Shown: positions 28,544 to 37,429 of the stretch, piece by piece
How positions within the stretch are numbered: position 1 is the first letter of the stretch
Layout of the letters: each line of letters starts with the position of its first letter
Origin: Paracoccaceae bacterium
GTDB lineage: Bacteria > Pseudomonadota > Alphaproteobacteria > Rhodobacterales > Rhodobacteraceae
Direction of reading: 5' to 3'
Length of the DNA: 49,186 nt
Assembly: GCA_902633655.1 (NCBI GenBank)
Contig: CACPHA010000005.1
Coordinates: forward strand, 1 to 49,186
Notes under the pieces: generated by a model
Told to the model about the DNA's origin: nothing
Database searches by the model: none
The model's input: only the letters and a program-made list of their open reading frames with translations
Translations under genes and position numbers: made by a program

Positions 28544-29539
28544 TTAGGCCATCGGGTGACGGTGGGATGCGGAATAAGCCCCAGTGACAGAATGTTCAAG
28601 CTGGCGTTCAATATCGCCCAAAAGTGAAGAGGCCCCAAATCGGAATAAATCCGCGCTTAACCAAGGGTGCCCCAATTCTTCCTTGATGAGTGACAGGTAA
28701 GTTAGCGCATCTTTGGCCTTTGAAATACCACCAGCGGGCTTATAGCCGACCATGAAACCGGTCTGTTCATAATAATCTCGAATGGCTCGCACCATGACCA
28801 AAGATACTGGCAGAGTTGCGTTCACATTTTCTTTGCCTGTGGATGTTTTTATAAAATCAGCCCCCGCCATCATGCAAATCAGAGATGCACGTGCCACATT
28901 GCGTAAACTGCCTAATTCGCCAGTTGCCAAAATGGTTTTAAGATGCGCCTCCCCACAGGCTTCACGGAATTGTTTTACTTCGCTATAAATTGCTGTCCAG
29001 CTATGGGTAAGAACATGTCTACGGGATATAACGATGTCGATCTCTTGTGCGCCTGCCGCAACACTTTCTTTGATTTCTGCAATCCGAAGATTAAGAGGAG
29101 ACAAGCCGGCAGGAAAGCCAGTTGATACGGCTGCAACAGGAATTCCGGAGCCCTCTAATGCTGAGACTGCGGCGTTGATCATGTCGTGGTAGACACATAC
29201 TGCACCGACTTTTATTGAAGGCATGTCAAACTGTCCCAGAATATCAGCACGTACAGGGTGTTTCGCCTTTTCACAAAGGCGACGTACCCTGTTTTCTGTG
29301 TCGTCTCCAGAGAGAGTTGTCATGTCAATACAGGATACCGCGCGCAGCAACCATGCGGCCTGATTGGTTTTTTTCACAGAACGCCGTGTGGAAAGAGTGG
29401 CAGCACGCCTTTCGATTGCCGATGTGTTGGCCTGGGCTGACATCGCCCAATCCATATCAAGCGGTCGACCGGGATTACGGATCCTATGATTTGAAACAGA
29501 GCGCATTGCAGAAGAGAAAGGCTGATTATCCATACCCAT
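28544..29539 (-). CDS. deoC: Deoxyribose-phosphate aldolase
   Basis: DeoC splits 2-deoxyribose-5-phosphate into acetaldehyde and glyceraldehyde-3-phosphate (331 aa). The Schiff-base lysine is in GADFIKTSTGK and the second catalytic lysine in VGYKPAGGI; EIDIVISR is the strand with the conserved Asp. About 60 extra N-terminal residues (MDWAMSAQANTSAIERRAA and neighbours) precede the barrel, as in the longer class of the enzyme. Two close ATGs (29539, 29533) are possible. It is co-oriented with the ALDH16 gene, fitting a nucleoside catabolism pair, and divergent from the metal transporter operon. Confidence 0.95.
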   Translation of the reverse strand: MGMDNQPFSSAMRSVSNHRIRNPGRPLDMDWAMSAQANTSAIERRAATLSTRRSVKKTNQAAWLLRAVSCIDMTTLSGDDTENRVRRLCEKAKHPVRADILGQFDMPSIKVGAVCVYHDMINAAVSALEGSGIPVAAVSTGFPAGLSPLNLRIAEIKESVAAGAQEIDIVISRRHVLTHSWTAIYSEVKQFREACGEAHLKTILATGELGSLRNVARASLICMMAGADFIKTSTGKENVNATLPVSLVMVRAIRDYYEQTGFMVGYKPAGGISKAKDALTYLSLIKEELGHPWLSADLFRFGASSLLGDIERQLEHSVTGAYSASHRHPMA

Positions 29540-29607
29540 ACCAATATTTTACAATGTAAAGCGTGACATGTAGGGTGTTGAATGACAAGATTTTGTTAAA
29601 AATAAAC

Positions 29608-29658
29608 TGCAAATAATTCGCATTTGCATTGACTTTCTGCAAATAATTCGCATTTTCA
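29608..29658. promoter_or_regulatory. Tandem Fur/Mur-type operators upstream of sitABCD
   Basis: A 19-nt sequence is repeated exactly at 29607-29625 and 29637-29655, 30 bp apart (about three DNA turns). The first copy is part of a perfect inverted repeat, TGCAAAT-N7-ATTTGCA (29608-29628). The second (29638-29658) has one mismatch. A TTGACT at 29629-29634 between them could be a -35 element. The layout resembles sites of Fur-family Mn regulators (Mur) known upstream of sit operons in alphaproteobacteria; that it binds such a protein is inference. Confidence 0.75.
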
Positions 29659-29677
29659 CCAGTGAGGTGGTGCTCTT

Positions 29678-30640
29678 ATGATGAATCGAAGAAACTTGCT
29701 TGTTGGATTGGGCGCTGGGTTAGCGCTTTGCCCAGATCTTGGGCGGGCATCAAACGCGTCCCTGAATATTATTGCTACAACTGGTATGGTTACAGATTTG
29801 GTTTTGAATATTGCTGGGCCCATTGCTGAAGTTAGAGGAATAATGGGTTCTGGTATTGATCCTCACTCTTATCGTCACACCCGCAGCGATATTGTGTCGA
29901 TGACAAAGGCCGATATCGTGTTCTATCACGGGCTTGGGCTTGAAGTTCAGATGCTGGAACTTTTTGAACAGCTTTTAAAAAAGGTGACGGTGCACTCTGT
30001 AGCCGATCAGCTTGATTCTTCACGACTGCTGAAACATGCAGATTATGAAAACGCATATGATCCGCACATATGGATGAATCCTTTGATTTGGGCGGGGACC
30101 ATAGATCCTGTTCTAGACGTACTGAGTCATGCAAGGCCGGAACGACGGGACGTATTTATTAAAAATGCCAACCGCTATCGCATGCAGCTTACGGAGTTGG
30201 ATGCTTATTCAAATGACGTTTTATCCAGTGTTCCAAAAGAAAGTGCGATTTTGATCACTGCGCATGATGCATTCGCTTATTTTGGGGCCGCTTATGGATT
30301 TGAGGTTATTGGTGTTCAGGGAATATCAACTAATTCAGAGGCAGGGTTATTCCGAATAGGCGAATTGGTCGAAATATTGGTAAAACGCGAGATTGCAGCT
30401 GTTTTTGTTGAAAGCTCAGTGTCTGATCGCAATCTGCTCGCTTTGATGGAGGGCGCAGGAGCTCAAGGACATGAAGTGTCTTTGGGCGGTGAGCTATTTT
30501 CTGATGCTATGGGGCCTGAGGGTAGTTATGAAGGAACATATCTTGGAATGATCGATCACAACGTTACAACAATTGCCAAAGCGCTCGGAGGAATTGCTCC
30601 GGATCGTGGTTGGCAAAATAAGCTCAAATTGGGCACCTAA
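29678..30640 (+). CDS. sitA: Metal ABC transporter substrate-binding protein (SitA/MntC type)
   Basis: This 320-residue periplasmic cluster A-I protein binds Mn, Fe or Zn. A signal peptide starts MMNRRNLLVGLGAGLALCP; the two arginines before the hydrophobic stretch may make it a Tat substrate. Metal ligands are suggested by the His in GIDPHSYRHT, the His in DPHIWMNP, the Glu in VFVESSVSD and an Asp near the C-terminus. No long histidine-rich loop is seen between the first two, which argues for Mn/Fe over ZnuA-like Zn binding. GAGGTGG lies before the ATG. It is first in sitABCD behind tandem operators; the stop overlaps sitB by 1 nt. Confidence 0.93.
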   Translation: MMNRRNLLVGLGAGLALCPDLGRASNASLNIIATTGMVTDLVLNIAGPIAEVRGIMGSGIDPHSYRHTRSDIVSMTKADIVFYHGLGLEVQMLELFEQLLKKVTVHSVADQLDSSRLLKHADYENAYDPHIWMNPLIWAGTIDPVLDVLSHARPERRDVFIKNANRYRMQLTELDAYSNDVLSSVPKESAILITAHDAFAYFGAAYGFEVIGVQGISTNSEAGLFRIGELVEILVKREIAAVFVESSVSDRNLLALMEGAGAQGHEVSLGGELFSDAMGPEGSYEGTYLGMIDHNVTTIAKALGGIAPDRGWQNKLKLGT

Positions 30641-31440
30641 TGTCAGGTATTACGCTTGTCTCAAATCGGGGCTTTACTTTGGAAGGACAAACAGGACAAG
30701 ATGCTCCGCTGAACATCCGTGGAATGACGGTTTCCTATGGGCAGATGCCTGCTGTTTATTCTATAGACCTGAAGGTTAAAAGTGGTTCCATATTTGGGAT
30801 TTTAGGTCCAAATGGTGCAGGGAAGTCGACCCTTTTAAAGGCAGCGATGGGCATTTTGCCCGTTGTTTCGGGCCAAATTTCATTTTTTGGAAAACCCCTG
30901 AAAGAGGCGCGTCACCAAGTCGCCTATGTCCCTCAACGCACCAGTGTGGACTGGGATTTTCCAGCAACCGTTTACGATGTAGTGATAATGGGACTTTATC
31001 CCTCTCTCGGACTTCTGCGCCGTATTTCAAAGTCAGACAAAGCTAAAGTGGCAGAAAGCCTTTCCAAGGTTGGGATGCAGGATTTTTCTGACCGTCAAAT
31101 TGGTCAATTATCTGGTGGTCAGCAGCAAAGGGTATTTCTTGCGCGCTCCTTGGTGCAGCAGGCTGATGTGTTTTTGTTAGACGAACCTTTTGCAGGGGTT
31201 GATGCAGCAACGGAGTCGGCCATCATGTTGGTCTTGCAAAATTTGCAGGCTGAGCAAAAAACAATTGTTGTCGTCCACCATGATTTAAGCACTGTGACTA
31301 CTTATTTTGATCACTTATTCTTGATAAACCGCCAATCTATCGCTTATGGGCCTGTTGGAGAAGTTTTCACAAAGGAAAATCTCACAAAAGCCTATGGTGG
31401 AAAACTTGGAAGTACCCAATTGGGTACGATAGGGCTTTAA
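30640..31440 (+). CDS. sitB: Metal ABC transporter ATP-binding protein
   Basis: This cytosolic ATPase (266 aa) powers the metal importer. Walker A is GPNGAGKST, the ABC signature LSGGQQQRVFLARSL, Walker B VFLLDEPFAGVD, and the switch histidine is in VVVHHDLS. About 25 residues precede the ABC domain. It shares its start A with the sitA TAA and is followed by sitC with no gap. Two different permeases follow, as in SitABCD/MntABCD systems. Confidence 0.95.
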   Translation: MSGITLVSNRGFTLEGQTGQDAPLNIRGMTVSYGQMPAVYSIDLKVKSGSIFGILGPNGAGKSTLLKAAMGILPVVSGQISFFGKPLKEARHQVAYVPQRTSVDWDFPATVYDVVIMGLYPSLGLLRRISKSDKAKVAESLSKVGMQDFSDRQIGQLSGGQQQRVFLARSLVQQADVFLLDEPFAGVDAATESAIMLVLQNLQAEQKTIVVVHHDLSTVTTYFDHLFLINRQSIAYGPVGEVFTKENLTKAYGGKLGSTQLGTIGL

Positions 31441-32652
31441 ATGCTGTGGTCAGCACTTTCCCTGTCTCTAGGATATAACGCAACTCTTGTCACGCTTGGA
31501 TCAAGCCTGCTTGGGGCAGCCGCTGGAATGGCTGGGACATTTCTGTATTTAAGCAATAAAGCGTTGATTAGTGACGCAATTTCCCACGCCACTTTGCCGG
31601 GACTGGGACTGGCGTTTTTGATGGCACGTGGGTTTGGCTGGGATGAGCGACAGTTGGCCATACTTCTCACCGGATCGGCGGCTAGTGCTGCCTTGGGGTT
31701 GTATTTTGTGACTTTGCTCACGCAAAAAACAAGGCTGACCCAAGACACTGCAATCGGCTGTGTGCTATCCGTATTCTTCGCCTTTGGAGTTGTCCTTCTT
31801 ACAATCATTCAAACTGTTCCCGGAGGGCGAAAGGCAGGACTTGAAAGTTTCCTTTTGGGGTCAACGGCAGGAATGTTGTATTCAGATGCGCTTTTGATAC
31901 TTATTCTGAGCCTTTTTACAACGCTTTTACTCTTGGTTTTCCTGCGACCCATTAAATTGATTACATTTGACGCAAGTTACGGCGAAACCTTAGGATTTTC
32001 TTCGCGGCGAGTGGAAATACTTGTTCTTTTTGTTGCCTTAGCGGTGACTGTACTTGGGATGAAAATAGTCGGCCTGATATTAATTGTCGCATTGTTGATT
32101 ATTCCAGCAGTCAGCGCGCGATTTTGGAGCGAAAAAGTGGATGTAATTTTCCTAATATCTGCTGGGTTTGGCATGATTTCAGGCTATATTGGATCAACAA
32201 TTTCAGCTATTTCGCCAAGTTTGCCGACGGGTCCAATTATTGTTTTATGTAGCTTTGGTGTTTTTTTGACCTCTTTTATTTTCGCGCCACAGCGTGGGAT
32301 TTTGGCGGTAGCGTTGAACCATCATCGGTTTCAGAAAACAGTCCACCTGACACAGGGACTTTTGTTAGTCGCTCAGGGTCAATCCATATATGAACCAAAG
32401 ACCCATCGACTACTGAGGCGCTTAGGGTATGTTCGGGCTGATGGTGTCGCAACAGAGGTTGGCAATTCTATGGCAGCGAAAACGCTCTTGAATGAACGGC
32501 GCTGGTCGCATTGGAATAAATTAGTCAGGGACAGTGATCAATTTGATGACCAAACTGTTTTTAGTCTTATGGATATTGAAAAGAAACTTACCCAAGATCA
32601 AATCAATATGATTGATCAAGGCTTGGTGCAAAAACAACAAGGGCAGGTATGA
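31441..32652 (+). CDS. sitC: Metal ABC transporter permease with C-terminal extension
   Basis: The first 285 residues are a normal ABC-3 family permease with about eight hydrophobic segments and motifs such as NKALISDAISHATLPGLGLAF. The protein is 403 aa, some 110 longer than usual. The extension from about residue 290 is soluble and charged. It contains KTHRLLRRLGYVRADGVATEVG and NERRWSHWNKL. This resembles the DtxR/MntR-like winged-helix tails reported on some TroC/MntC-type permeases. A regulatory or metal-sensing role is inference. Adjacent to sitB with no gap and overlapping sitD by 4 nt. Confidence 0.92.
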   Translation: MLWSALSLSLGYNATLVTLGSSLLGAAAGMAGTFLYLSNKALISDAISHATLPGLGLAFLMARGFGWDERQLAILLTGSAASAALGLYFVTLLTQKTRLTQDTAIGCVLSVFFAFGVVLLTIIQTVPGGRKAGLESFLLGSTAGMLYSDALLILILSLFTTLLLLVFLRPIKLITFDASYGETLGFSSRRVEILVLFVALAVTVLGMKIVGLILIVALLIIPAVSARFWSEKVDVIFLISAGFGMISGYIGSTISAISPSLPTGPIIVLCSFGVFLTSFIFAPQRGILAVALNHHRFQKTVHLTQGLLLVAQGQSIYEPKTHRLLRRLGYVRADGVATEVGNSMAAKTLLNERRWSHWNKLVRDSDQFDDQTVFSLMDIEKKLTQDQINMIDQGLVQKQQGQV

Positions 32653-33563
32653 TGGCGAGCGAATTTGTAGCGCTTAGTTTAACGCCTGTTTTGATTGCAG
32701 CCTTCGCAGGAATGGCCTGTGCCTTACCTGGAAACTTTCTTGTTTTAAGAAAACAGGCTCTGATTGGAGATGCAATAAGCCATGTTATGCTGCCTGGGAT
32801 TGTTGTTGCCTATCTTATCTCAGGGCGCGTAACAACATGGCCAATGATGTTTGGCGCTGCTGGTGCCGCAATTGTTTCTGTCTTTCTGATTGAGATTATT
32901 CGTCGCTTGGGGCGGATCGAATTTGGAGCCGCGATGGGAGTCGTGTTTACCGCCATGTTTGCTGCTGGTGTCCTGCTTTTAGAGCAGTCAGAAACAAGTG
33001 AGGTCCATTTGGATGTAGAACATGCCTTATTTGGGAATTTAGAAATGTTGATATGGCTGCAATCGGATGGTTGGGGCTCTTTGCTTGATCTAAACGCGCT
33101 TGCGCAAATGCCACCCCAGTTCTTTAGAATGTTGACTGTTTTTTTGTTGATTTGCTTGTTCACATATATTTTCTGGCGTCCCTTAGTTTTGATCAGTTTT
33201 GATGAAGCATATGCCCGCACCATCGGAACACAGGCCCCTTTGATAGGATTACTTCTGGTAATTTTCGCTGCAATAACAGCCGTGGCGGCTTTTGATGCCG
33301 TTGGATCGATCATTGTAATTGCTATGATCCTGTGTCCCCCAGCTTCCGCCCGACTTTTGACCAACAATGTAAGGACGCAAGTATTTTTGAGTTTGGGTCT
33401 CGCGCTATCTGCCACTTTGGCTGGTTATATTTTGGCGAGTTATGCTCCTCTCTGGTTGGGATTTTCTGACACTGTGAGTGCGGCAGGGATGATTTCAACC
33501 CTTAGTGGAGTGTTTCTGGCTTTTTCAGCGGTCTATGGGCGACATCGGAAAAGAATTGTTTGA
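32649..33563 (+). CDS. sitD: Metal ABC transporter permease, second subunit
   Basis: This ABC-3 family permease of 304 aa has no C-terminal extension. LRKQALIGDAISHVMLPGIVVAYLI is the characteristic N-terminal signature; further membrane segments are visible throughout, including AAITAVAAFDAVGSIIVIAMILCPPASA. It probably pairs with sitC as a heterodimer. The start overlaps sitC (ATGA). A decayed gene begins right after the stop, and no terminator is apparent. Confidence 0.94.
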   Translation: MMASEFVALSLTPVLIAAFAGMACALPGNFLVLRKQALIGDAISHVMLPGIVVAYLISGRVTTWPMMFGAAGAAIVSVFLIEIIRRLGRIEFGAAMGVVFTAMFAAGVLLLEQSETSEVHLDVEHALFGNLEMLIWLQSDGWGSLLDLNALAQMPPQFFRMLTVFLLICLFTYIFWRPLVLISFDEAYARTIGTQAPLIGLLLVIFAAITAVAAFDAVGSIIVIAMILCPPASARLLTNNVRTQVFLSLGLALSATLAGYILASYAPLWLGFSDTVSAAGMISTLSGVFLAFSAVYGRHRKRIV

Positions 33564-33565
33564 TA

Positions 33566-33886
33566 GGAGCAAGACCGGAACAGGCAGTACTAACGCGCGA
33601 TACGGATATGACTAAGATTGAGCAAACGCGTAGTGCTATTGAAACATGGTCGGTGGTCTCAGCGATCATAGAATTGCAGATATAGGCGATTTTTTCAGAA
33701 CAATTTCGCTGGGTGGGCAATCAAGGATCCGGTCCCAAAGGTGGTTTGCGCGCCTTTCAGGAGAAGTGGCAAAAACCATTTTAAGCTGCGTTTTCGGGTA
33801 AAGTGTACATTGACGAAGTTCGTCTTTACATGGGTAAATAGGCAGCGGCGTTTTGCGGCCAAGAGGCCGTGCATAAAGGTGACTTC
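33566..33886 (+). pseudogene. SnoaL-like cyclase remnant, 3' end missing
   Basis: Read in the frame of the ATG at 33608, the sequence gives FRWVGNQGSGPKGGLRAFQ, WQKPF*AAFSGKVYIDEVRLYMGK* and GQEAVHKGDF. This follows the SnoaL-like/ester-cyclase family (usual text around KVYxDEVRxxMGEWAACFG, then EATHxGEFMG). Stops interrupt at 33683-33685 (TAG), 33782-33784 (TAA) and 33839-33841 (TAG). The last third of the domain is missing: the match ends near 33886, exactly where the opposite-strand desaturase remnant begins. It lies directly after sitD. Confidence 0.7.
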
Positions 33887-34744
33887 ATGATAACGATGAT
33901 TCAGCTGGTGGAAAAGTCTCCAATTTTAGCTCACCCTTTATCGGCAACGTAGAGCTTTTCAAATCCAGAATTTGAAAAAACTGCATGGATCAATTGGATG
34001 AAACCATGGAACATAATGTGCAGGGGGTGGGTTGGAACAAAAATGAATAATAAAATTGGTAGAGAAAAGCAGACAATCCACTGGGTGCATGGATATTACT
34101 GACCAGGGCCCAACGTTAACATTCCTATCATGTAGAGCATGGGAGATTCGGTATAGAGGTGGCCAGTGTAGTACTCCATGGACCCAGTAAAAATGAAAAC
34201 TGCCCCACAGTATAAAGAATGGAAACATGACAAATAATCAAAACGTTTTACCGGAAAAAGAATACCGGATCATACCTGTTTGCCATTGCCCAGAATAATA
34301 TACATTGGGCTACAGAGTCAGAGTTTGACACCACTCGCTAAAGTCTAAAACATATTATCATGGACCTGGTTTCTGAAGGTGAATGTTTCGTTGTTTTGCG
34401 TGGGTTGACGTGAATCAAACTTGAATGCTTTCTTTTGACTTTTTAATCGGCACAATCAGATATTCAGAAGTCCAGCACATATCGTGAGTGGGACAAAATT
34501 CGCAATCCAGACTTGTATGACCCATTTTAGTTCTACACTTTGCATAGTGGAAAGTGGGGGATGGATTATGAAATAGGCTACAACGGCTAAGACCACTGCT
34601 AGAGTGGTGGTTGCGGCTGCGAGCCAATAGGCTGAATACCAGTGCCATATTGCTAATGGTTTGGGCGGCCATTCAAAAATAGGATTTAACGCAATTGGTT
34701 TTGCGGGCCGGTAAAGCCAACGCTGAAGTTCAGAGTCGCTTTAA
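33884..34744 (-). pseudogene. Sterol desaturase/fatty acid hydroxylase remnant
   Basis: In the minus-strand frames, most of a sterol desaturase family protein can be followed. RWLYRPAKPIALNPIFEWPP and IWHWYSAYWLAA come first, then FTFRNQVHDNMF*TLASGV. In another frame WGSFHFYWVHGVLHWPPLYR, HALHDRNVNVGPWS and MHPVDCLLF appear, and finally SGFEKLYVADKG and FHQLNHRYHE. Damage includes a TGA (34458-34456), a TAG (34347-34345), more stops and at least one frameshift near 34320. The start codon is lost. The metal-binding histidines are also changed (HALHD for HALHH, HPVDC for HPVEH). The C-terminus is cut off at the junction with the SnoaL-like remnant. Confidence 0.82.
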
Positions 34745-34765
34745 CATGGTCTGGTCATGTTCTAC

Positions 34766-35521
34766 CTATTGGCTGTAGTTGCAACCTTCTTCATCTAGAA
34801 TAGCTTTTAGTTCCTCAAAATGCCGTTGGTCTTGCTCTGCAAAAGTATCAAGCTGATCAGCTACCTTGGAAGCCACTTCATGGGATAAAACTTTAAGTTG
34901 TTGGCCTGTCTGCAATGCGCGGATATATGTTTCTGCGGCGCGTTCAAAATAGTATAGCCTATTAAAAGTATCGCCGACATTGGCGCCAATTATTAAAACC
35001 CCATGGTTGCCCATTATCATGACCCTTTTTTGGGGATCCTGAAGCATTGCAGCACAGCGTTCGCCTTCATCTTCAAAAGCAAGCCCCCCGTATTCATCGT
35101 CGATCACATACCGATCATAAAAAGCCGCACAATTTTGATCTATTGGTGGAAGCCGACTATCCTTAAGCGATGCTAGAACTGTGGCATGTATAGAGTGTAC
35201 GTGCATGGCGCATCTAGCGTGAGGACAACGGCGGTGGATTGACCCATGTAATCCCCAGGCTGTTGGATCTGGAGCATTAGGTCCGGACAGAGTTTCTGGG
35301 TCATTGGCATCGATCTCAATGATATCGCTTGCTTTTATCCGAGCGAAATGGCTCTGATTGGGATTCATTAGAAATTTGGTGCCATCTTCATTTATAGCAA
35401 GTGAAAAATGATTTGCGACACCTTCATGATAGTTTAAGCGCTCAGTCCAGCGAAATGCAGCAGCTAAATCAACACGTTCCTTCCAGTAACCCATGTTCAG
35501 TCTGATATGTGAGATGGACAT
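34766..35521 (-). CDS. Class II aldolase/adducin family protein
   Basis: This 251-residue protein has the zinc-dependent class II aldolase fold. Zinc ligands are suggested by MHVHSIHATVL (His-x-His) and a later His in MGNHGVLIIG; the N-terminal NHFSLAI segment aligns with the substrate loop. The family includes fuculose- and ribulose-phosphate aldolases/epimerases and decarboxylases, so the reaction cannot be fixed. It stands alone, with the desaturase remnant downstream and a long AT-rich gap upstream. The gene appears intact. It could once have worked with the lost neighbours, but this is speculation. Confidence 0.88.
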   Translation of the reverse strand: MSISHIRLNMGYWKERVDLAAAFRWTERLNYHEGVANHFSLAINEDGTKFLMNPNQSHFARIKASDIIEIDANDPETLSGPNAPDPTAWGLHGSIHRRCPHARCAMHVHSIHATVLASLKDSRLPPIDQNCAAFYDRYVIDDEYGGLAFEDEGERCAAMLQDPQKRVMIMGNHGVLIIGANVGDTFNRLYYFERAAETYIRALQTGQQLKVLSHEVASKVADQLDTFAEQDQRHFEELKAILDEEGCNYSQ

Positions 35522-36150
35522 CTCTTGTCTCCCCTTTTTTAACTATAGACCCTCTTTTTTTAATTTTACGAACGTTACATTAGTTTAGTATGCTCGCGCC
35601 AAAGGTATCACATTTTAACTAAACTTACACTTCAACTGGCTTTGAAGGTACCCTAGAACATCAAGTTTTTGATAAACTATCATAGGCCTACAGATATTGA
35701 TTTTTGCCTTGCGTCTCTTAAAGATTATTTAATCACAAACTTTGGATTAAGCTTGGATCTATAAGTGTAAAATTTATATCGCATCAGTTCAATTCTTACA
35801 TATATAATTTTATTTGTTCTAATGCAGGTTTTGTTAACTAAGGGCGAAAAGATACCTTATTGTGGTTCTATGTAGTTTGCTGTGGCCAAAAAATAAAAGA
35901 AATCCATGGTTCAAGAATTTTTCTCATTGGCAAACAGTAAACGGAGCGATTAAGGAAAATAGACATTCAATACCTCCAGGCTTCGAAATTTTGCAGTTTT
36001 CAGTGGCCCGGATCCATATAATTTGGTTAAACATGGGAATAAAGGATGTAAATTGCAAATTAAAGTACGCTAATTGTTGTATTAATAAACAACATTCAGT
36101 TAAAGTCTGCCAATGAGGACACAAATCTTGGGCAGCTTAGGAGAAAATTA
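35522..36150. other. Long AT-rich intergenic region upstream of HU
   Basis: About 630 nt with no gene recognised. A plus-strand frame at 35862-36116 gives no family resemblance and is judged chance. In many proteobacteria lon precedes an HU gene, but no Lon remnant was found. The region ends with TTAGGAGAAAATTA, the ribosome binding site of the HU gene, so it must contain that gene's promoter. Confidence 0.55.
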
Positions 36151-36438
36151 ATGTCTAAACCAATGACAAAAACACAGTTGGTAGCAACACTCGCTGATGA
36201 AATGGGTTCAGATAAAAAATCAGCAGGCGGGGCGCTTGACGCAGTTTGTAACATTATCACTAGGGAAGTTTCTGGAGGTGGTGCTGTAACTTTGCCTGGA
36301 GTTGGGAAAATTTCGTGCAGGGAGCGTCCGGAGCGGATGGTAAGAAATCCTGCCACTGGTGAACAGTTTAAAAAGGAAGCGGACAAAGTTGTTAAGATGA
36401 CAATTGCCAAGGCACTTAAAGATAGCGTCAACGGCTAA
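36151..36438 (+). CDS. hupB: HU-family nucleoid DNA-binding protein
   Basis: This 95-residue histone-like protein bends DNA as a dimer. TKTQLVATLADEMGSDKKSA is the N-terminal helix pair, and LPGVGKISCRERPERMVRNPATGE is the beta-arm signature, with the proline tip in RNPATGE. AGGAGA precedes the ATG at good distance and a terminator follows, so it is a single-gene unit. Intact and of normal length. Confidence 0.94.
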   Translation: MSKPMTKTQLVATLADEMGSDKKSAGGALDAVCNIITREVSGGGAVTLPGVGKISCRERPERMVRNPATGEQFKKEADKVVKMTIAKALKDSVNG

Positions 36439-36463
36439 TTCACTTGATAAAACTTAGAGTAGG

Positions 36464-36487
36464 AGGGTCGCAGCAGCGGCCCTTTTC
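36464..36487 (+). terminator. Rho-independent terminator after hupB
   Basis: An 8-bp stem (AGGGTCGC, loop AGCA, GCGGCCCT, one T-G pair) begins 26 nt after the HU stop and is followed by TTTTCATTTTTTTT. Confidence 0.87.
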
Positions 36488-36537
36488 ATTTTTTTTGACA
36501 CGTGCGACCAGGATGATTGGGTTTTTGGAGATTAGTG

Positions 36538-37416
36538 ATGGACCTTCGTGCCATTTTTATGGGTGTTTTATTTTCGTTGATCTGGTCGTCAGCTTTTAGT
36601 TCTGCGAAAATAATTGTCGCTGTTGCACCGCCCTTGCTGACCTTATCAATAAGGTTCTTTATAGCTGGTATAATTGGTGTGTGTATCGCCCGGTTCCTTG
36701 GTCAAACCTATTATCTTACAAGAGGCCAATGGAAAGCAACGATCATTTTTGGAATTTTCCAGAATGCCCTCTACCTGGGCTTAAACTTTTTGGGTATGCA
36801 GACCGTTGAGGCTTCACTTGCCTCTATAATTGCATCATCGATGCCCTTGATGGTGGCGTTTGCAGGATGGGTGATATTCCGAGAGCGTTTGTCCTTGCTA
36901 GCAAGTGTCGGATTATGCCTGGGTTTTCTGGGCGTTGCTATGATTATGAGGCTCAGGATTACGGATGGTGCAGATAGCTATGGAATTGTTCTTTGCATGA
37001 TCGGTGCGGTGGCATTGACGGTTGCAACTCTTGCGGTGCGGGGTGCAAGTGAAGGTGGCAATGTGATGATGGTTGTAGGGTTGCAGATGATCATCGGAGC
37101 TGTATTCCTGGCCATAGCTGGCGCTTTATCAGAAAGTATTTATGTGACTTGGAGCTGGCCCTTCATTCTTGCATTTTTATACACAACCCTGATACCTGGT
37201 CTAGCTGCGACATTTATATGGTTCATGTTAGTAAATCGGATTGGCACCGTTAAAGCAGCAACATTTCATTTTCTTAATCCATTTTTTGGAGTTGTAATTG
37301 CTTCATTCGTATTGGGGGAAGCGATGAGTGTAGTAGATTTTGTAGGAGTAATTGTCATAACTATTGGTATCTTGGCAGTTCAAATGTCTAAAAAATCTTA
37401 TTTAGGCGGTGGTTAG
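36538..37416 (+). CDS. EamA/DMT-family transporter
   Basis: This protein of about 293 aa of the drug/metabolite transporter superfamily has roughly ten hydrophobic segments in two EamA repeats. The first is around LIWSSAFSSAKIIVAVAPPL to GWVIFRERLSL. The second ends around TFHFLNPFFGVVIASFVLGE, typical of such exporters. The ATG at 36538 with GGAG 7 nt upstream is chosen over a TTG at 36517. The substrate is unknown. It converges with aroC, whose stop is 13 nt away. Confidence 0.9.
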   Translation: MDLRAIFMGVLFSLIWSSAFSSAKIIVAVAPPLLTLSIRFFIAGIIGVCIARFLGQTYYLTRGQWKATIIFGIFQNALYLGLNFLGMQTVEASLASIIASSMPLMVAFAGWVIFRERLSLLASVGLCLGFLGVAMIMRLRITDGADSYGIVLCMIGAVALTVATLAVRGASEGGNVMMVVGLQMIIGAVFLAIAGALSESIYVTWSWPFILAFLYTTLIPGLAATFIWFMLVNRIGTVKAATFHFLNPFFGVVIASFVLGEAMSVVDFVGVIVITIGILAVQMSKKSYLGGG

Positions 37417-37429
37417 AGTTTTATCTTAG

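Noticed and set aside
33502-33720. Minus-strand frame over the end of sitD and the SnoaL-like remnant
   Set aside because: It is antisense to sitD and to a remnant that matches a known family on the plus strand.
35862-36116. 84-codon plus-strand frame upstream of HU
   Set aside because: No recognisable motif and no good ribosome binding site, and composition is unlike its neighbours.
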